Shown: in pieces, positions 8,536 through 17,470 of the stretch | How positions within the stretch are numbered: the stretch's first letter is position 1 | Layout of the letters: every line of letters starts with the position of its first letter | Source of the DNA: Nitrososphaerota archaeon | GTDB taxonomy: Archaea > Thermoproteota > Nitrososphaeria > Conexivisphaerales > UBA164 | Direction: 5' to 3' | NCBI GenBank assembly: GCA_023381255.1 | Contig: JAMCTX010000020.1 | Location: 1 to 32,136 of the forward strand | Length of the DNA: 32,136 bases | The notes under the pieces: model-generated | Told to the model about the DNA's origin: nothing | Database searches by the model: none | Seen by the model: only the letters and a program-made list of their open reading frames with translations | Position numbers and translations under genes: made by a program

Positions 8536-10206
8536 ATGGCGAAATATGTGCTTTTATCAGACCTTACACTGCTGTATAATTACCGCAACTTCCCGCTGCT
8601 GGACTTCTTGCCCTGCGCTCCGTCAAGCTCTGTCCCACAGTTCATTTATTCGTTTTTGAAAGGCAATGAATCGCCCCCACTTGACAATGGTGAAGCAAAG
8701 TACAGCACTTATTCAATAAGGAAGATCGAATCCTCTCTGCTCAGAAACAACAGGAGAGAGGAAGTGACAGTTCCCCATTTTGACTACATTGATAGATTTA
8801 TCGGTGACGATACTGAGGTAATCGGGGTATCCACGATGGACCCGCTGGGGCTGGGGCCGCTAACGATGTCATATGCCATACTTTTTGGGAATGACAGTTA
8901 TGCATGGGTTCGCAGGGAATGGGAAGAACTCCTTAAAAAGATAAATGCCGTAAAGAGTAATAAGACAAAGCTCGTGGTTGGCGGACCCGGTGTATGGGAA
9001 TTTACCATAAGACCGGAAGAACTCAATAAGTTCAACATCGACTATGCCGTTCAGGGAGAAATAGATGACGTTGCCCCGGAACTGTTTTCCCAGATATCTG
9101 AAGACAGAATCGATAAAAATATGTTTTTTGAGGGTTATGTCTCTTATGATGAAAGTTTTTCAAGGCTAACCAGGTCAAACAGCAAATTCATATCAAGGAG
9201 GATTGGAACAAGGATGTACCCTACCCTGGACCAGATTCCAGATATTGTCAGACCCACCATGAAAGACATCACGGAGGTAATGAGGGGATGCGGAGTCGGC
9301 TGTGATTTCTGTGAAGTCACCCTCCGCCCTCTCAGGTACTATCCCATTGAAAAGATAAAGAGAGAAATAGAAGTTAACGTGAAAGGTGGGAGCAACTCCG
9401 CATGGTTGCATTCCGATGAAATATTTGCCTATATGCACGGCAAAAGGTTTGAGCCCAACTATGACGCCTTGATTGACCTGTTCAATGGCGTAATGACCAT
9501 TCCCGGAATAACCCATACAAATCCCACACATGGCAGGATATCAATACCAGCAGGCTACCCTGACCTGATCAGGAAGCTTTCTGATATAATGAGGGCTGGA
9601 CCTGACAACTGGATTGGGATACAGGTGGGCCTGGAGACAGGGAGCGAAAGACTGGCTAAAATCCACATGCCAAACAAGACACTGCCATTAAAGGTGGGGT
9701 CAGACGGCAGCTGGCAGCAGATTGTATGGAAGGGAGTGTACAATATGAACCTGTATTACTGGAGGCCGGCATTTACTGTGCAGGTTGGGCAGGGAGATGA
9801 AACAGATGAAGACAACTGGGAGACGGTATCTCTTATTAACCGGCTCAGCAATTCAGAGGTTAATGGAAAGCCTTTTGAGTTCACTGTAACGCCAATGCAG
9901 AATATACCTCTGGGATTGCTGAAGAACAGGGAGTTCTCGGCCATAAAGCTGTCGGAATCCCAGCTGGCCGTATATTATGCATCATACAGGCATTTGGCTA
10001 AAATGGCAGCAAGGGATGCCTATTCAGAAGGCGGCGGAAACATCCTGGCGAGGCTAGGCGCATCAGCTCTTATAAGCCTGGGTGGGAGGGCAATGCTAAG
10101 ATACGTCGAATCAATCTGCAGGAAAAACGGCCTGGACGTTGAAAAGGTGAAGAACTATGGTCTGGGGAACCAAAAAACTGTAATCGCGCCGGTGCAGATG
10201 AACTGA
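8536..10206 (+). CDS. Radical SAM protein of the B12-binding superfamily
   Basis: A 556-residue radical SAM protein. MRGCGVGCDFCEVTLRPLRYYP carries the CxxxCxxC motif (C252, C256, C259). The preceding region (VIGVSTMDPLGLGP, KLVVGGPGVWEF, YAVQGEIDD) has the strand pattern of a B12-binding domain without a recognisable DxHxxG motif. The segment IGIQVGLETGSERLAKIHMPNK is the conserved C-terminal half of the radical SAM barrel. The second half (about 390-556) is long and without an obvious known domain. Overall it resembles uncharacterised archaeal radical SAM proteins; I cannot name a substrate. It has its own leader and promoter and is followed by a convergent gene after 16 bases. Confidence 0.8.
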   Translation: MAKYVLLSDLTLLYNYRNFPLLDFLPCAPSSSVPQFIYSFLKGNESPPLDNGEAKYSTYSIRKIESSLLRNNRREEVTVPHFDYIDRFIGDDTEVIGVSTMDPLGLGPLTMSYAILFGNDSYAWVRREWEELLKKINAVKSNKTKLVVGGPGVWEFTIRPEELNKFNIDYAVQGEIDDVAPELFSQISEDRIDKNMFFEGYVSYDESFSRLTRSNSKFISRRIGTRMYPTLDQIPDIVRPTMKDITEVMRGCGVGCDFCEVTLRPLRYYPIEKIKREIEVNVKGGSNSAWLHSDEIFAYMHGKRFEPNYDALIDLFNGVMTIPGITHTNPTHGRISIPAGYPDLIRKLSDIMRAGPDNWIGIQVGLETGSERLAKIHMPNKTLPLKVGSDGSWQQIVWKGVYNMNLYYWRPAFTVQVGQGDETDEDNWETVSLINRLSNSEVNGKPFEFTVTPMQNIPLGLLKNREFSAIKLSESQLAVYYASYRHLAKMAARDAYSEGGGNILARLGASALISLGGRAMLRYVESICRKNGLDVEKVKNYGLGNQKTVIAPVQMN

Positions 10207-10222
10207 ACTCCACGATATCCGC

Positions 10223-12157
10223 TTATGCCCTGTCAAAATACGAAAGCAGTTCCTCCTTGCTGCTTATTGGAGAACTGCAATAGCTGCTGCCGCACACATA
10301 AGCAGTGCATTTTCCATTTTTTGCCTGATAAGTTGGCGTAAATCCTGACAAACTGTCAATCAAAGGATCATCAGGGTCCCGGAAAACCGCCACGCTGCCC
10401 GGCGCATATATCCTGCAAAATGCCCCTGCCCATATTTTTGCTTCTTTCTGCTGACCAACCAGAATTACCCTTTTTGGGTCTGATTCATGTATTTTCTTAA
10501 CAAGGTAGAAAAATGCGTGGGCAAAGGGCTGTTCACAGGCGTATGGGCTGATGCTCCTCTCAAGATTATTATATTGCGCCTTTATCGAATCATCATCCGT
10601 TATCAGGTATAATCTGAGCAGGTTATACAACATAACCGAATTGCCGGATGGGAGCACAAGGTCTTCCGTGTCAGTTATCCTTGATATCAGCCCGCCGCTA
10701 TTTTTGTAATAGGGTCCGTTTTCATTTTTGAAATTTTTGTTTACAAGGCCAAGCAAATTGATGGCTGATTTCAGGTAGGAAATTTCGAAAGTGGCCTCAT
10801 ATAGTTCAAGCGCGCCCCACGTCATAAAAGCATAATCTTCAAGCATGGCATCTATTTTTGCCTTGCCGCCGATAAAGCAGTGCTTTAACGCGCCATTTAC
10901 CAGCATGTTTTTTTCAATAAACCCGAACGCGGTTTTTGCAGCGTTTACCATCTCGTCTCTGCCCAACACAGAACCGGCAAACGCCAGCGATGCCACGGCC
11001 AGCGAGTTCCAATCTGTCAGTATTTTTTCGTCTATTTTTGGCCTTACCTTGCCTTCCCTAGACTTTTTAAGCAATTCCAGGCACTTCTGCCCTTCTGCCG
11101 TGCCATCCGTGCCCCTGACAATATAGCCGTTGCCAAACGGTATAAGCATGCTGCGCTTAGCATATTGCATCAAATCAGGCGGCAATATTCTAGCCGGATC
11201 TGTAACTGTATAGTATTTGCCCTCCTCGCCCTCGCTATCGGCATCCTCCGAGGAATAGAAGCCTCCTTCAGCTGACAGCAGCCTGTTGTGCATATACTCA
11301 ACCAGAAGACCCGCGCACCTGGCAAATTCTTCGTTGCCGGTGCCCCTGTATGCATCTGTATAACAGATAATTGAAAGCGCCTGGTCGTATAGCATTTTTT
11401 CAAAATGCGGAATTCCCCACTGCTGGTCAGTGGAATACCTGTGGAATCCGTATTCCAGCTGGTCAAAAGTTCCGCCGTTCATCATTTCATGAAGCGTCTT
11501 GCCGACCATGTCATTCTTGCCTGTGCTGAGCAAAAGCATAATTGCGCAGTAATTCGGGAATTTGGGGGCTGTGCCAAACCCGCCATACTTGCTGTCATAG
11601 GATGTACTCAGTTCATACATTAGCCTTTCAAAACAATCTTTCCCGGGCCTGGCAGGGATCCCTCCGGGCAGCGCATCTACAAGCGCGTTGCCATAGTCCA
11701 AAAGCTCCCTTCTCCTGGTTTTCCACAGATTCTGGATCAGCGGAATCAATTCTACCATGCCCCTGATGCCATATGAGCTGTTTTTTGGAATATAAGTTGC
11801 AGCAAAAAAAGGCTTGCGGTCATAAGTCATAATTACAGTAAGCGGCCATCCACCCGTGCCTGTCATAAGCAATGACGCCTTCATGAAGTAGCTGTCCAGG
11901 TCAGGCCTTTCCTCCCTGTCGACTTTTATATTTATGAACGAGCTGTTCATCAGGCTGGCAACCTCCGTGTCCATGAAACAATCTTCGTTCATCCTGTGGC
12001 ACCAGTGGCATGAGGAATAACCTATTGAAAGAAATACGGCCCTGTCAAGTTCTTTTGCCCTGGCGAAGGCTTCGTCCCCCCAGGGATACCAATCCACGGG
12101 ATTGTTTGCGTGCTCCCTTAAATACGGGCTGCTTTCCCCATTGAGCCTGTTAACCAT
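10223..12157 (-). CDS. YyaL/SSP411-type protein: thioredoxin-like domain plus (alpha/alpha)6 barrel
   Basis: A cytosolic protein of 644 residues. The N-terminal domain (about 1-165) is the DUF255 thioredoxin-like fold: SSPYLREHANNPVDWYPWG, then SSCHWCHRM with a CxxC at C50/C53, IKVDREERPDLD and GTGGWPLTV. The remainder resembles an N-acylglucosamine-epimerase / six-hairpin glycosidase barrel (GGFGTAPKFPN, GTFDQLEYGFHRYSTDQQWGIPHFEKMLYDQ, SSEDADSEGEEGKYYT). The family is present in all domains of life and its biochemical role is not settled. The gene is divergent from the metal-receptor gene at 12228, and AT-rich TATA-like sequence about 26 bases before the ATG suggests a leaderless message. 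Confidence 0.9.
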   Translation of the reverse strand: MVNRLNGESSPYLREHANNPVDWYPWGDEAFARAKELDRAVFLSIGYSSCHWCHRMNEDCFMDTEVASLMNSSFINIKVDREERPDLDSYFMKASLLMTGTGGWPLTVIMTYDRKPFFAATYIPKNSSYGIRGMVELIPLIQNLWKTRRRELLDYGNALVDALPGGIPARPGKDCFERLMYELSTSYDSKYGGFGTAPKFPNYCAIMLLLSTGKNDMVGKTLHEMMNGGTFDQLEYGFHRYSTDQQWGIPHFEKMLYDQALSIICYTDAYRGTGNEEFARCAGLLVEYMHNRLLSAEGGFYSSEDADSEGEEGKYYTVTDPARILPPDLMQYAKRSMLIPFGNGYIVRGTDGTAEGQKCLELLKKSREGKVRPKIDEKILTDWNSLAVASLAFAGSVLGRDEMVNAAKTAFGFIEKNMLVNGALKHCFIGGKAKIDAMLEDYAFMTWGALELYEATFEISYLKSAINLLGLVNKNFKNENGPYYKNSGGLISRITDTEDLVLPSGNSVMLYNLLRLYLITDDDSIKAQYNNLERSISPYACEQPFAHAFFYLVKKIHESDPKRVILVGQQKEAKIWAGAFCRIYAPGSVAVFRDPDDPLIDSLSGFTPTYQAKNGKCTAYVCGSSYCSSPISSKEELLSYFDRA

Positions 12158-12178
12158 ACAATAGTGTTTCTATAATAT

Positions 12179-12206
12179 TATTAATATCTGGTGGAACTTT
12201 TTTAAG
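12179..12206. promoter_or_regulatory. Two divergent TATA boxes between 12157 and 12228
   Basis: ATTATTAATA at about 12179-12188 lies 25-30 bases before the minus-strand ATG at 12157. TTTTTTAAG at 12197-12205 lies about 26 bases before the plus-strand ATG at 12228. Both genes would be leaderless. Confidence 0.6.
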
Positions 12207-12227
12207 CAGTTAACGCAGCATTTTAGC

Positions 12228-13046
12228 ATGAGGAAGGTTTTCTGCGAACTTGCCGGGAAGGAGCTTTTTCTGCCAGATAAGATTGAGAGGATAGTAAGCC
12301 TGAGCCCTGCCGTAACCGAGACGCTCTATTTGCTGGGGCTGGGAAAAGAGGTGGTTGGGGTCACTGCTTTTGACGTGCATCCCGCAGAAGCCAGGGAAAA
12401 ACCGGTTGTGGCAAGCTACAACAAGGTTAGCATGCGAAAGCTAAGCGATTTAAACCCGGATATAATTTTCACCGTAACTGGATACCAGAGGAACACTGCA
12501 CTGGAACTTTCCAAATTTTACCCGACATATATAATTGAGTTGCCTGCTTCAGTTGCATCAATAATTGACATGGTTATCAAAGTTGGCATTGTAACGGGAA
12601 AAATTGACGAATCAAGGGCGTTATCCAAGAGCCTGCTATCATCACTTGCAAACGTGCAGGACAGGATACATGGCAGTGTCTATGTTGAGATAGACCTGGG
12701 CGGACCTGTTACATTTGGAGGTTACAGCTATATAACTGACGGATTATCTGTAATAGGGCTAAATAACATATTTTCAAACCACTTTGCTGAATGGGAGAAA
12801 CCAGATTTTGATGCCGTAAGTTCAGCTAATCCTGATTACATAATCTACGAGCCCAAGATGTACAGGCAGGTTGAGCAGGATAAGGTATTCCGCATGTTAA
12901 GTGGCCGTGGATGGAATAACATCGATTCAAAAGTTTTGGTTACGCCCGGGCCATTCGACTTCCTTGCTCACCACGGGCCCAGTTTTATAACAACCGCCCT
13001 GCCATGGATTGTAGCAAACGCCCCAATGGCGTTAAAACTTAAATAA
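12228..13046 (+). CDS. BtuF/FepB-like helical-backbone metal receptor, no signal peptide
   Basis: A 272-residue protein of the periplasmic binding protein family that handles cobalamin, heme or siderophores (PF01497 type). Visible features are RIVSLSPAVTETLYLLGLG, then VSMRKLSDLNPDIIFT, and a second lobe with FGGYSYITDGLSVIGLNNIF and VSSANPDYIIYEP. Such receptors normally carry a lipoprotein or secretory signal; here the N-terminus MRKVFCELAGKELFLPDKI is charged, has no hydrophobic core and leads directly into the first strand. No BtuC/BtuD transporter genes are adjacent. It may work inside the cell, for example as a corrinoid or metal chaperone, which would fit three radical SAM genes upstream, two of them B12-type; that link is inference. 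The leaderless TATA spacing supports the chosen start. Confidence 0.8.
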   Translation: MRKVFCELAGKELFLPDKIERIVSLSPAVTETLYLLGLGKEVVGVTAFDVHPAEAREKPVVASYNKVSMRKLSDLNPDIIFTVTGYQRNTALELSKFYPTYIIELPASVASIIDMVIKVGIVTGKIDESRALSKSLLSSLANVQDRIHGSVYVEIDLGGPVTFGGYSYITDGLSVIGLNNIFSNHFAEWEKPDFDAVSSANPDYIIYEPKMYRQVEQDKVFRMLSGRGWNNIDSKVLVTPGPFDFLAHHGPSFITTALPWIVANAPMALKLK

Positions 13047-13134
13047 TCAACCCCCATTGTCGCAGCATTTTTGCGGAAAAAATTTCTAAAAAGTGTTTTG
13101 CTGAATGGTGCTGGCAGGTGGCAGAAATGTTCAA

Positions 13135-13941
13135 TCAGTATTGCGATAAGGTGCCATCCCTTCTTGCCTTGTTAAAGGCTTCAATGTACACGAATGTCCC
13201 CAACGGAACCAGCACGGCAACAAACACGAGCATTATTAAAATATCTGGAAATATCGCTGAAAATCCCTGACCGTACAGGAGAGCCCCCCTTAAACCCTGA
13301 AGCGCCCAGGTGAGCGGTATAAAATAGCTGACAAGCCTAAGGTAGTATGGCAGGGCCGCAACAGGAAATACAACATTTCCCATAAGGGTTGAGAATGTTG
13401 AGTAGAAAAAGGCTATGGGATTGCCCTGCTTTGTCACCATGACAACCGCGCCGGAAATTGCCGCTATTCCAAATGATGAAAGCATAAGCAAGAATATGAG
13501 CAGCAGGGCAACAAGAGTGCCGCTCAGCGTATAAGTAACTCCCAGGGCTCTGCCCACTATGAGTATCACTATGGCACTGAGGCTGTTCAGGGCCAACCCC
13601 CACAACATTGTATAGATCAAAAAGCTCAATGCCCCGGAGGGCGCAAGCACATAGTACTCTATGGTACCGTAAAGCTGCTCGTTCCTGAGCCTCTGGCTTG
13701 CGGTGGTGATTGTTGACGCTACATAACCCTGAAACGCCAAGCCTATAACAAAGAAGGCAGTATAATTTCCTGCGCCAAGTTTGGAGACCAAGCTGTCCCC
13801 CAGTGCAGTGCCGGTGAAATAATATGTGAATACAGGCAGCACCCAGCTGAGCAGAGTCAGCACTGCCTGGGTCCTGTAGCTGAACCAGACCCTGAACCCC
13901 CTCAGGTAAAGGTAAGCATAGAGCTTAGAAAGGATGTTCAC
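13135..13941 (-). CDS. ABC-2 type transporter permease
   Basis: A membrane protein of 268 residues with about six hydrophobic segments and the ABC-2 permease layout. It has a short cytosolic N-terminus, a polar loop with ASQRLRNEQLYGTIEYYVLAP between segments 2 and 3 (the typical ATPase-contact region), and a C-terminal segment ending in a basic tail. It starts with GTG and overlaps the end of the ATPase gene by 17 bases, so the two are translationally coupled and form one exporter. The substrate is unknown; drug or lipid export is the usual role of such pairs. Confidence 0.87.
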   Translation of the reverse strand: MNILSKLYAYLYLRGFRVWFSYRTQAVLTLLSWVLPVFTYYFTGTALGDSLVSKLGAGNYTAFFVIGLAFQGYVASTITTASQRLRNEQLYGTIEYYVLAPSGALSFLIYTMLWGLALNSLSAIVILIVGRALGVTYTLSGTLVALLLIFLLMLSSFGIAAISGAVVMVTKQGNPIAFFYSTFSTLMGNVVFPVAALPYYLRLVSYFIPLTWALQGLRGALLYGQGFSAIFPDILIMLVFVAVLVPLGTFVYIEAFNKARRDGTLSQY

Positions 13942-14860
13942 GTCCCCACGCCCCCCCTCTTTTTACCTGGTATGGCCTGAAATCCGCGGTGCTTTCCCCT
14001 GCAAGCAGTATATATGCATCTTCAAGCGTCGGCTCAACAGCGGTATATTCTCCGGTCAGCGTGGAGATCTTGTCTTCAGGCCCCCTGATGAGCGCATTTC
14101 CGTTTTCATACCTGAGAACAAATTTTTCCATTTCGGCCGGTATGTTCGCCGTCGGGACAAAGGCTTCTGCAAATTGCCCGGCCATTGACCTTATTTCCGC
14201 AGGCGTCCCACTGCTTATTACCTTCCCAGTCCTGATTAGATAGATGCTATCTGCCAGTTCTTCTATCTCCTTCATGAGATGACTTGTGAGCACTATTGTT
14301 CTGTCAGTTGCCAGCCTCCTTATCAGCTGCCTGACCTTCCTGGAAGAAGTTGTATCTATCCCCAGCGTTGGCTCGTCCAGCAGCACTACGTCAGGATTGT
14401 GCATGAGAGCCCTAGCTATTGCCAGCCTTCTAAGCATGCCTGTGCTGTAATGCATTATTGGCTGGTTGCCCCACTCGCCAAGCCCTACAGTATCCAGGAG
14501 CTCGCGGGCCTTTGTCTGGGCCTCCTTTAGCCCCATGTTATAAAGCGCTCCGTAAAACACAAGATTTTCGATTCCTGTTAATCTAAAATACATCAGCCTG
14601 TCGCTCACTGTTACAAGCCCTATCTTTTCACGGACTTCCTTTGCCTGCGAGACTACATCAAAGCCATCCACGTAAGCGCTGCCGGATGTAGGAAGTATAA
14701 GAGTTGAAATGATTTTGATTAACGTAGTTTTTCCTGCGCCGTTTGGGCCCACTAGCGCTGTTATGCTGCCGCGGTTAGCCTTAAAGTTCACCCCCCTTAG
14801 GGCTTCGACGGTCCAGCCCCTGGAATTGAATGTCTTGGTCAGCTCAACAGTTTCTATCAT
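13925..14860 (-). CDS. ABC transporter ATP-binding protein
   Basis: ATPase partner of the ABC-2 permease, about 311 residues from the ATG at 14860 (MIETVELTKTFNSRG). Walker A is GPNGAGKTT, the signature motif is YSTGMLRRLAIARAL, Walker B is VVLLDEPTLGID and the switch histidine is in VLTSHLMKEIEEL. A C-terminal extension of about 90 residues is typical of ABC-2 (DrrA/NatA-like) ATPases. An in-frame ATG at 14917 would add 19 residues lying wholly inside the MarR gene; the family start favours 14860. It overlaps the marR-like gene by 17 bases and the permease by 17 bases, giving a regulator-ATPase-permease operon. Confidence 0.92.
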   Translation of the reverse strand: MIETVELTKTFNSRGWTVEALRGVNFKANRGSITALVGPNGAGKTTLIKIISTLILPTSGSAYVDGFDVVSQAKEVREKIGLVTVSDRLMYFRLTGIENLVFYGALYNMGLKEAQTKARELLDTVGLGEWGNQPIMHYSTGMLRRLAIARALMHNPDVVLLDEPTLGIDTTSSRKVRQLIRRLATDRTIVLTSHLMKEIEELADSIYLIRTGKVISSGTPAEIRSMAGQFAEAFVPTANIPAEMEKFVLRYENGNALIRGPEDKISTLTGEYTAVEPTLEDAYILLAGESTADFRPYQVKRGGAWGREHPF

Positions 14861-15284
14861 TTTTATCCGCCATTTCCCTGAGAATTTCTGTAGCCATTGA
14901 GAGATTGCGCTTTTCATCCAAGCTTAAACCACCAATGCGCTCCTCGATCCTCTCAAGAACGCGTTTCCTGGCCGTAATGAGAACCTCGTTGCCCATTTTT
15001 GTCAACCCCAGCTTGACTCTTCTCCTGTCATTCCCGTCTTCAACCCTGGTTACAAACCCCCTCATGTTAAGGGCTTCAACCAGCCTGCTTGTAGAAGGAG
15101 TGGAAATTCCAAGGTAGTTTTTTAACTCCAAAAGTGAACAGTTGTTATTTCTACTTATAAATGATAGAACCCTGAATTGGGCCACAGATAATCCAGAGCA
15201 TTCTCTCATCCAAGTGCGAAATGTTCTGGAAGCGGTAAAAACTGCCTCCATAATCTCCTCGTTAAGGTGATTATAATTAGCCAT
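14844..15284 (-). CDS. MarR-family transcriptional regulator
   Basis: A winged-helix repressor of 146 residues. The recognition region CSLLELKNYLGISTPSTSRLVEALNMRGFVTR and the wing VEDGNDRRRVKLGLT are diagnostic, including the DxRR motif. Long helices at both ends form the dimer interface. The ATG at 15284 is preferred to a TTG five codons upstream. It is the first gene of the ABC exporter operon, and a perfect 13-base palindrome lies just before the start, so autorepression relieved by a transported compound is likely. Confidence 0.88.
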   Translation of the reverse strand: MANYNHLNEEIMEAVFTASRTFRTWMRECSGLSVAQFRVLSFISRNNNCSLLELKNYLGISTPSTSRLVEALNMRGFVTRVEDGNDRRRVKLGLTKMGNEVLITARKRVLERIEERIGGLSLDEKRNLSMATEILREMADKNDRNC

Positions 15285-15292
15285 AGTAATAG

Positions 15293-15305
15293 TTAGCAAT
15301 GCTAA
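15293..15305. promoter_or_regulatory. Palindromic operator, probable MarR site
   Basis: TTAGCAATGCTAA is a perfect inverted repeat of two TTAGCA half sites around one base. It lies 9 bases upstream of the MarR ATG and overlaps or borders two possible TATA boxes (about 15306-15314 and 15323-15330 on the minus strand). Binding here would block transcription of the regulator and exporter. Confidence 0.6.
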
Positions 15306-15404
15306 TTATTTAATGTTTTTCCTTTTTATATGTGTTTGATATAATGTTGAATTTAAGCCGTAATTCTACGTCACTTCGGCGGAATATACAGGGATCTGTG
15401 AAAA

Positions 15405-15412
15405 TCTTTATA
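15405..15412 (+). promoter_or_regulatory. TATA box for the methyltransferase
   Basis: TCTTTATA is centred 26 bases before the ATG at 15435, the spacing of a leaderless archaeal promoter. Confidence 0.55.
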
Positions 15413-15434
15413 GCATGCATGAGAACGCATATAA

Positions 15435-16181
15435 ATGGCCGATAATCCGTTCTTTAAAGAATATGCCGAAGGTTACGCGAAGAGCAAATCTCACGCATCC
15501 GGGTCGGATCTTTTCAGGCTTGTGTCAATTGTAAAGAAGAATAGCAATCTATGCCTTGATATAGCAACCGGAACCGGTTTTACGGCTGCAGAATTATCAA
15601 AAAGGTGCAGGAAAGTTGTCGCTATTGACGAAACGGAAAACATGATCAGGAAGGCCGTAGAACTGATGAACCAACTAAAAATAAAGAATGTAGAATTCAT
15701 CAAAAGCAATTTAGAGAATTTCGAAACTGCGGATAAGTATGATGTCATAACAATAAGAAGGGCCCTTCACCATTTCCAGAACAAAGATCTGTTCTTCAAG
15801 AAATGCCATACGCTGTTAAAAGACGATGGCGTCCTGATAATAGCGGATATGATATCTCCCGAAGAGGACACCGAGGATAACTTTAATAAACTTGAGAGGA
15901 TCAGGGACCCGACACATGTGGGTGCGCTCAAGCTTAGTGAATACTACGAGTTTGCTGAAAAATATGGTTATTCGATACGTTATGAAGATACCGTTATAGA
16001 AGACCTGGGTTTTGAAGAATGGCTCTACCCGGTGCCTCTATCATCTGACACTGGAAAAAATTGCCTGGAATTCATCAGTCAATTGAGTGACGACCAACTT
16101 GCAAATATGCATTACGACAGAAATAAAATGGTGCTGTCGAAACACAGGGTAATAATAGCGCTATCAAAAAAAGGCATTTAG
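15435..16181 (+). CDS. Class I SAM-dependent methyltransferase
   Basis: A 248-residue methyltransferase of the UbiE/Methyltransf_11 type. Motif I is CLDIATGTGFTAAEL (about 36-50), the acidic residue after strand 2 is in VVAIDETENM, motif II is YDVITIRRALHHFQN and motif III is LLKDDGVLIIADM. The substrate is not evident; small-molecule methylation is most common in this group. It is divergent from the MarR operon and borders the insertion-sequence region on its downstream side. Confidence 0.85.
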   Translation: MADNPFFKEYAEGYAKSKSHASGSDLFRLVSIVKKNSNLCLDIATGTGFTAAELSKRCRKVVAIDETENMIRKAVELMNQLKIKNVEFIKSNLENFETADKYDVITIRRALHHFQNKDLFFKKCHTLLKDDGVLIIADMISPEEDTEDNFNKLERIRDPTHVGALKLSEYYEFAEKYGYSIRYEDTVIEDLGFEEWLYPVPLSSDTGKNCLEFISQLSDDQLANMHYDRNKMVLSKHRVIIALSKKGI

Positions 16182-16515
16182 AGGAGATAGATGCTTATCG
16201 CCGTTGCAACAGTAATTAATATCGCTAATCTGCAGCTATCGGTAGAAACTCCCACACTTGATATCCGTGCCAGTAGATAGGAATGTGCCCAGATGGGAAA
16301 GTGCATAGGCGTTATTTTACAGCGTAAATAACCATGCCAGACACTTGGAGCGCATCCATTGGGCAAAAATGACCGGCTTTATGTCATGATTAATGCCAGC
16401 AATGCATTTTACCTGCTCCGACAGTTAAAAAATGTCTGTTTTATGGGCTCATCGTTCATGGTTTTATCTAATTCGGCCATTGAGTTAGCTAACCTGCATT
16501 ATATGCTGTGCATGA
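16182..16515. other. Gap of about 330 bases with no recognisable gene
   Basis: Stretch between the methyltransferase stop and the transposase remnant. No frame has recognisable protein features and I see no RNA gene. It is probably the outer edge of decayed insertion-sequence DNA. Confidence 0.5.
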
Positions 16516-17070
16516 TCATCCTCCATCCCTCACCTGTCTGAGATGTTCAATGTAGAGGGTGTGGAAGACCCCCTTCAGAAACTGCATGCTTATGTTTACC
16601 CTGAATTTCGTCGCAAACTTCCTTGTAAGCTCAATGTTTGCCAGTAACCATGCGTTGTAAACTATCAGAGCATAGTAAAAGTAAAACGTTCTCAAAGAAC
16701 GGTTCCTGCTTGTTGTCCTGGCCCTGAACTGCTCAACCCCCTTGTAGCCGGTCTCTATTCCCCACCTCTTCCTGTACTCTTCCGGAATAATGCTGATGTT
16801 CCACAGCACCTTATGCTCTGGCAGGTTTGTGGCAAAAGCTATGTACTTATCTTTAAGCAGGTTTGATTTTGCGTTTTGCTTGGGAAGTATCACGATGGTG
16901 AACGTTGCCCTCTCCTCTTCAGGGCCCATTGTAAATGTGGAAATTGCAGGCCTCTTATGGCTGTCATATTCTGCAAGCGCCTTCTTGATGCCTGTGGTTA
17001 GCTTGCAAGGGACCAGGAAGTACTGTTTCATCTTCTTCAACCTGTTAAAGCCCAGGGTGCCTGTTTCATA
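16516..17070 (-). pseudogene. IS4-type transposase, C-terminal remnant
   Basis: About 185 codons of a DDE transposase. YRKRWGIETGYK fits the Y-x2-R-x3-E signature that contains the third catalytic acid of IS4-type enzymes, and ARTTSRNRSLRTFYFYYALIVYNAW is a common C-terminal sequence of archaeal members. The frame is closed by a TAG at 17071-17073. The N-terminal half with the first two catalytic aspartates is absent, so the element cannot be autonomous. Confidence 0.8.
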
Positions 17071-17470
17071 CTATGTGGAAAATGTGCTGCTTGAAAACAT
17101 CGAAACAGAAGACCCGATAAAACAGTACGGTCCTTTCCTTTCATACGTTAACACTAGCGAGAATATAATACATATAAATGACTGGAAGCAGCAGAGGATA
17201 GCCGGCGTAAGGGTTCAGGCTAACAAGGACGGTTCCTTTTCGCTTTTCTGCGAGCTTGGCAAGACAGATAACTGCGTGCACGTGGGATTTGCGCTTGCAT
17301 TGCCCCAGTTTTACAGGATGCTCGGGGAAAGAGCCCAAAAAAAAGCTGAATTGATTACAGCTGCAGCATCATACATAATTTTTGATATGCAAAATCGGCA
17401 TAGCCTATCAATCCAACAAAGCCAAGTTATTTTGTCAATATTTTTGATGATGAGCGCCAATTATAAATAG
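17057..17470 (+). pseudogene. 3' remnant of a host gene caught between insertion sequences
   Basis: A plus-strand frame of good coding character, DPIKQYGPFLSYVNTSENI through CELGKTDNCVHVGFALALP, with a C-x7-C-x-H group suggestive of metal binding. It begins abruptly at the transposase remnant without a start and ends at a TAG lying inside the left inverted repeat of the IS701-like element. Both ends therefore coincide with mobile DNA. I do not recognise the family. Confidence 0.55.

Noticed and set aside
16178-16366. Minus-strand frame downstream of the methyltransferase.
   Set aside because: Composition and lack of conserved pattern suggest non-coding DNA at the edge of the mobile-element region.
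16790-17056. Long plus-strand frame extending the 17057-17470 fragment upstream.
   Set aside because: This part is the antisense of the IS4-type transposase remnant and has no independent protein character.
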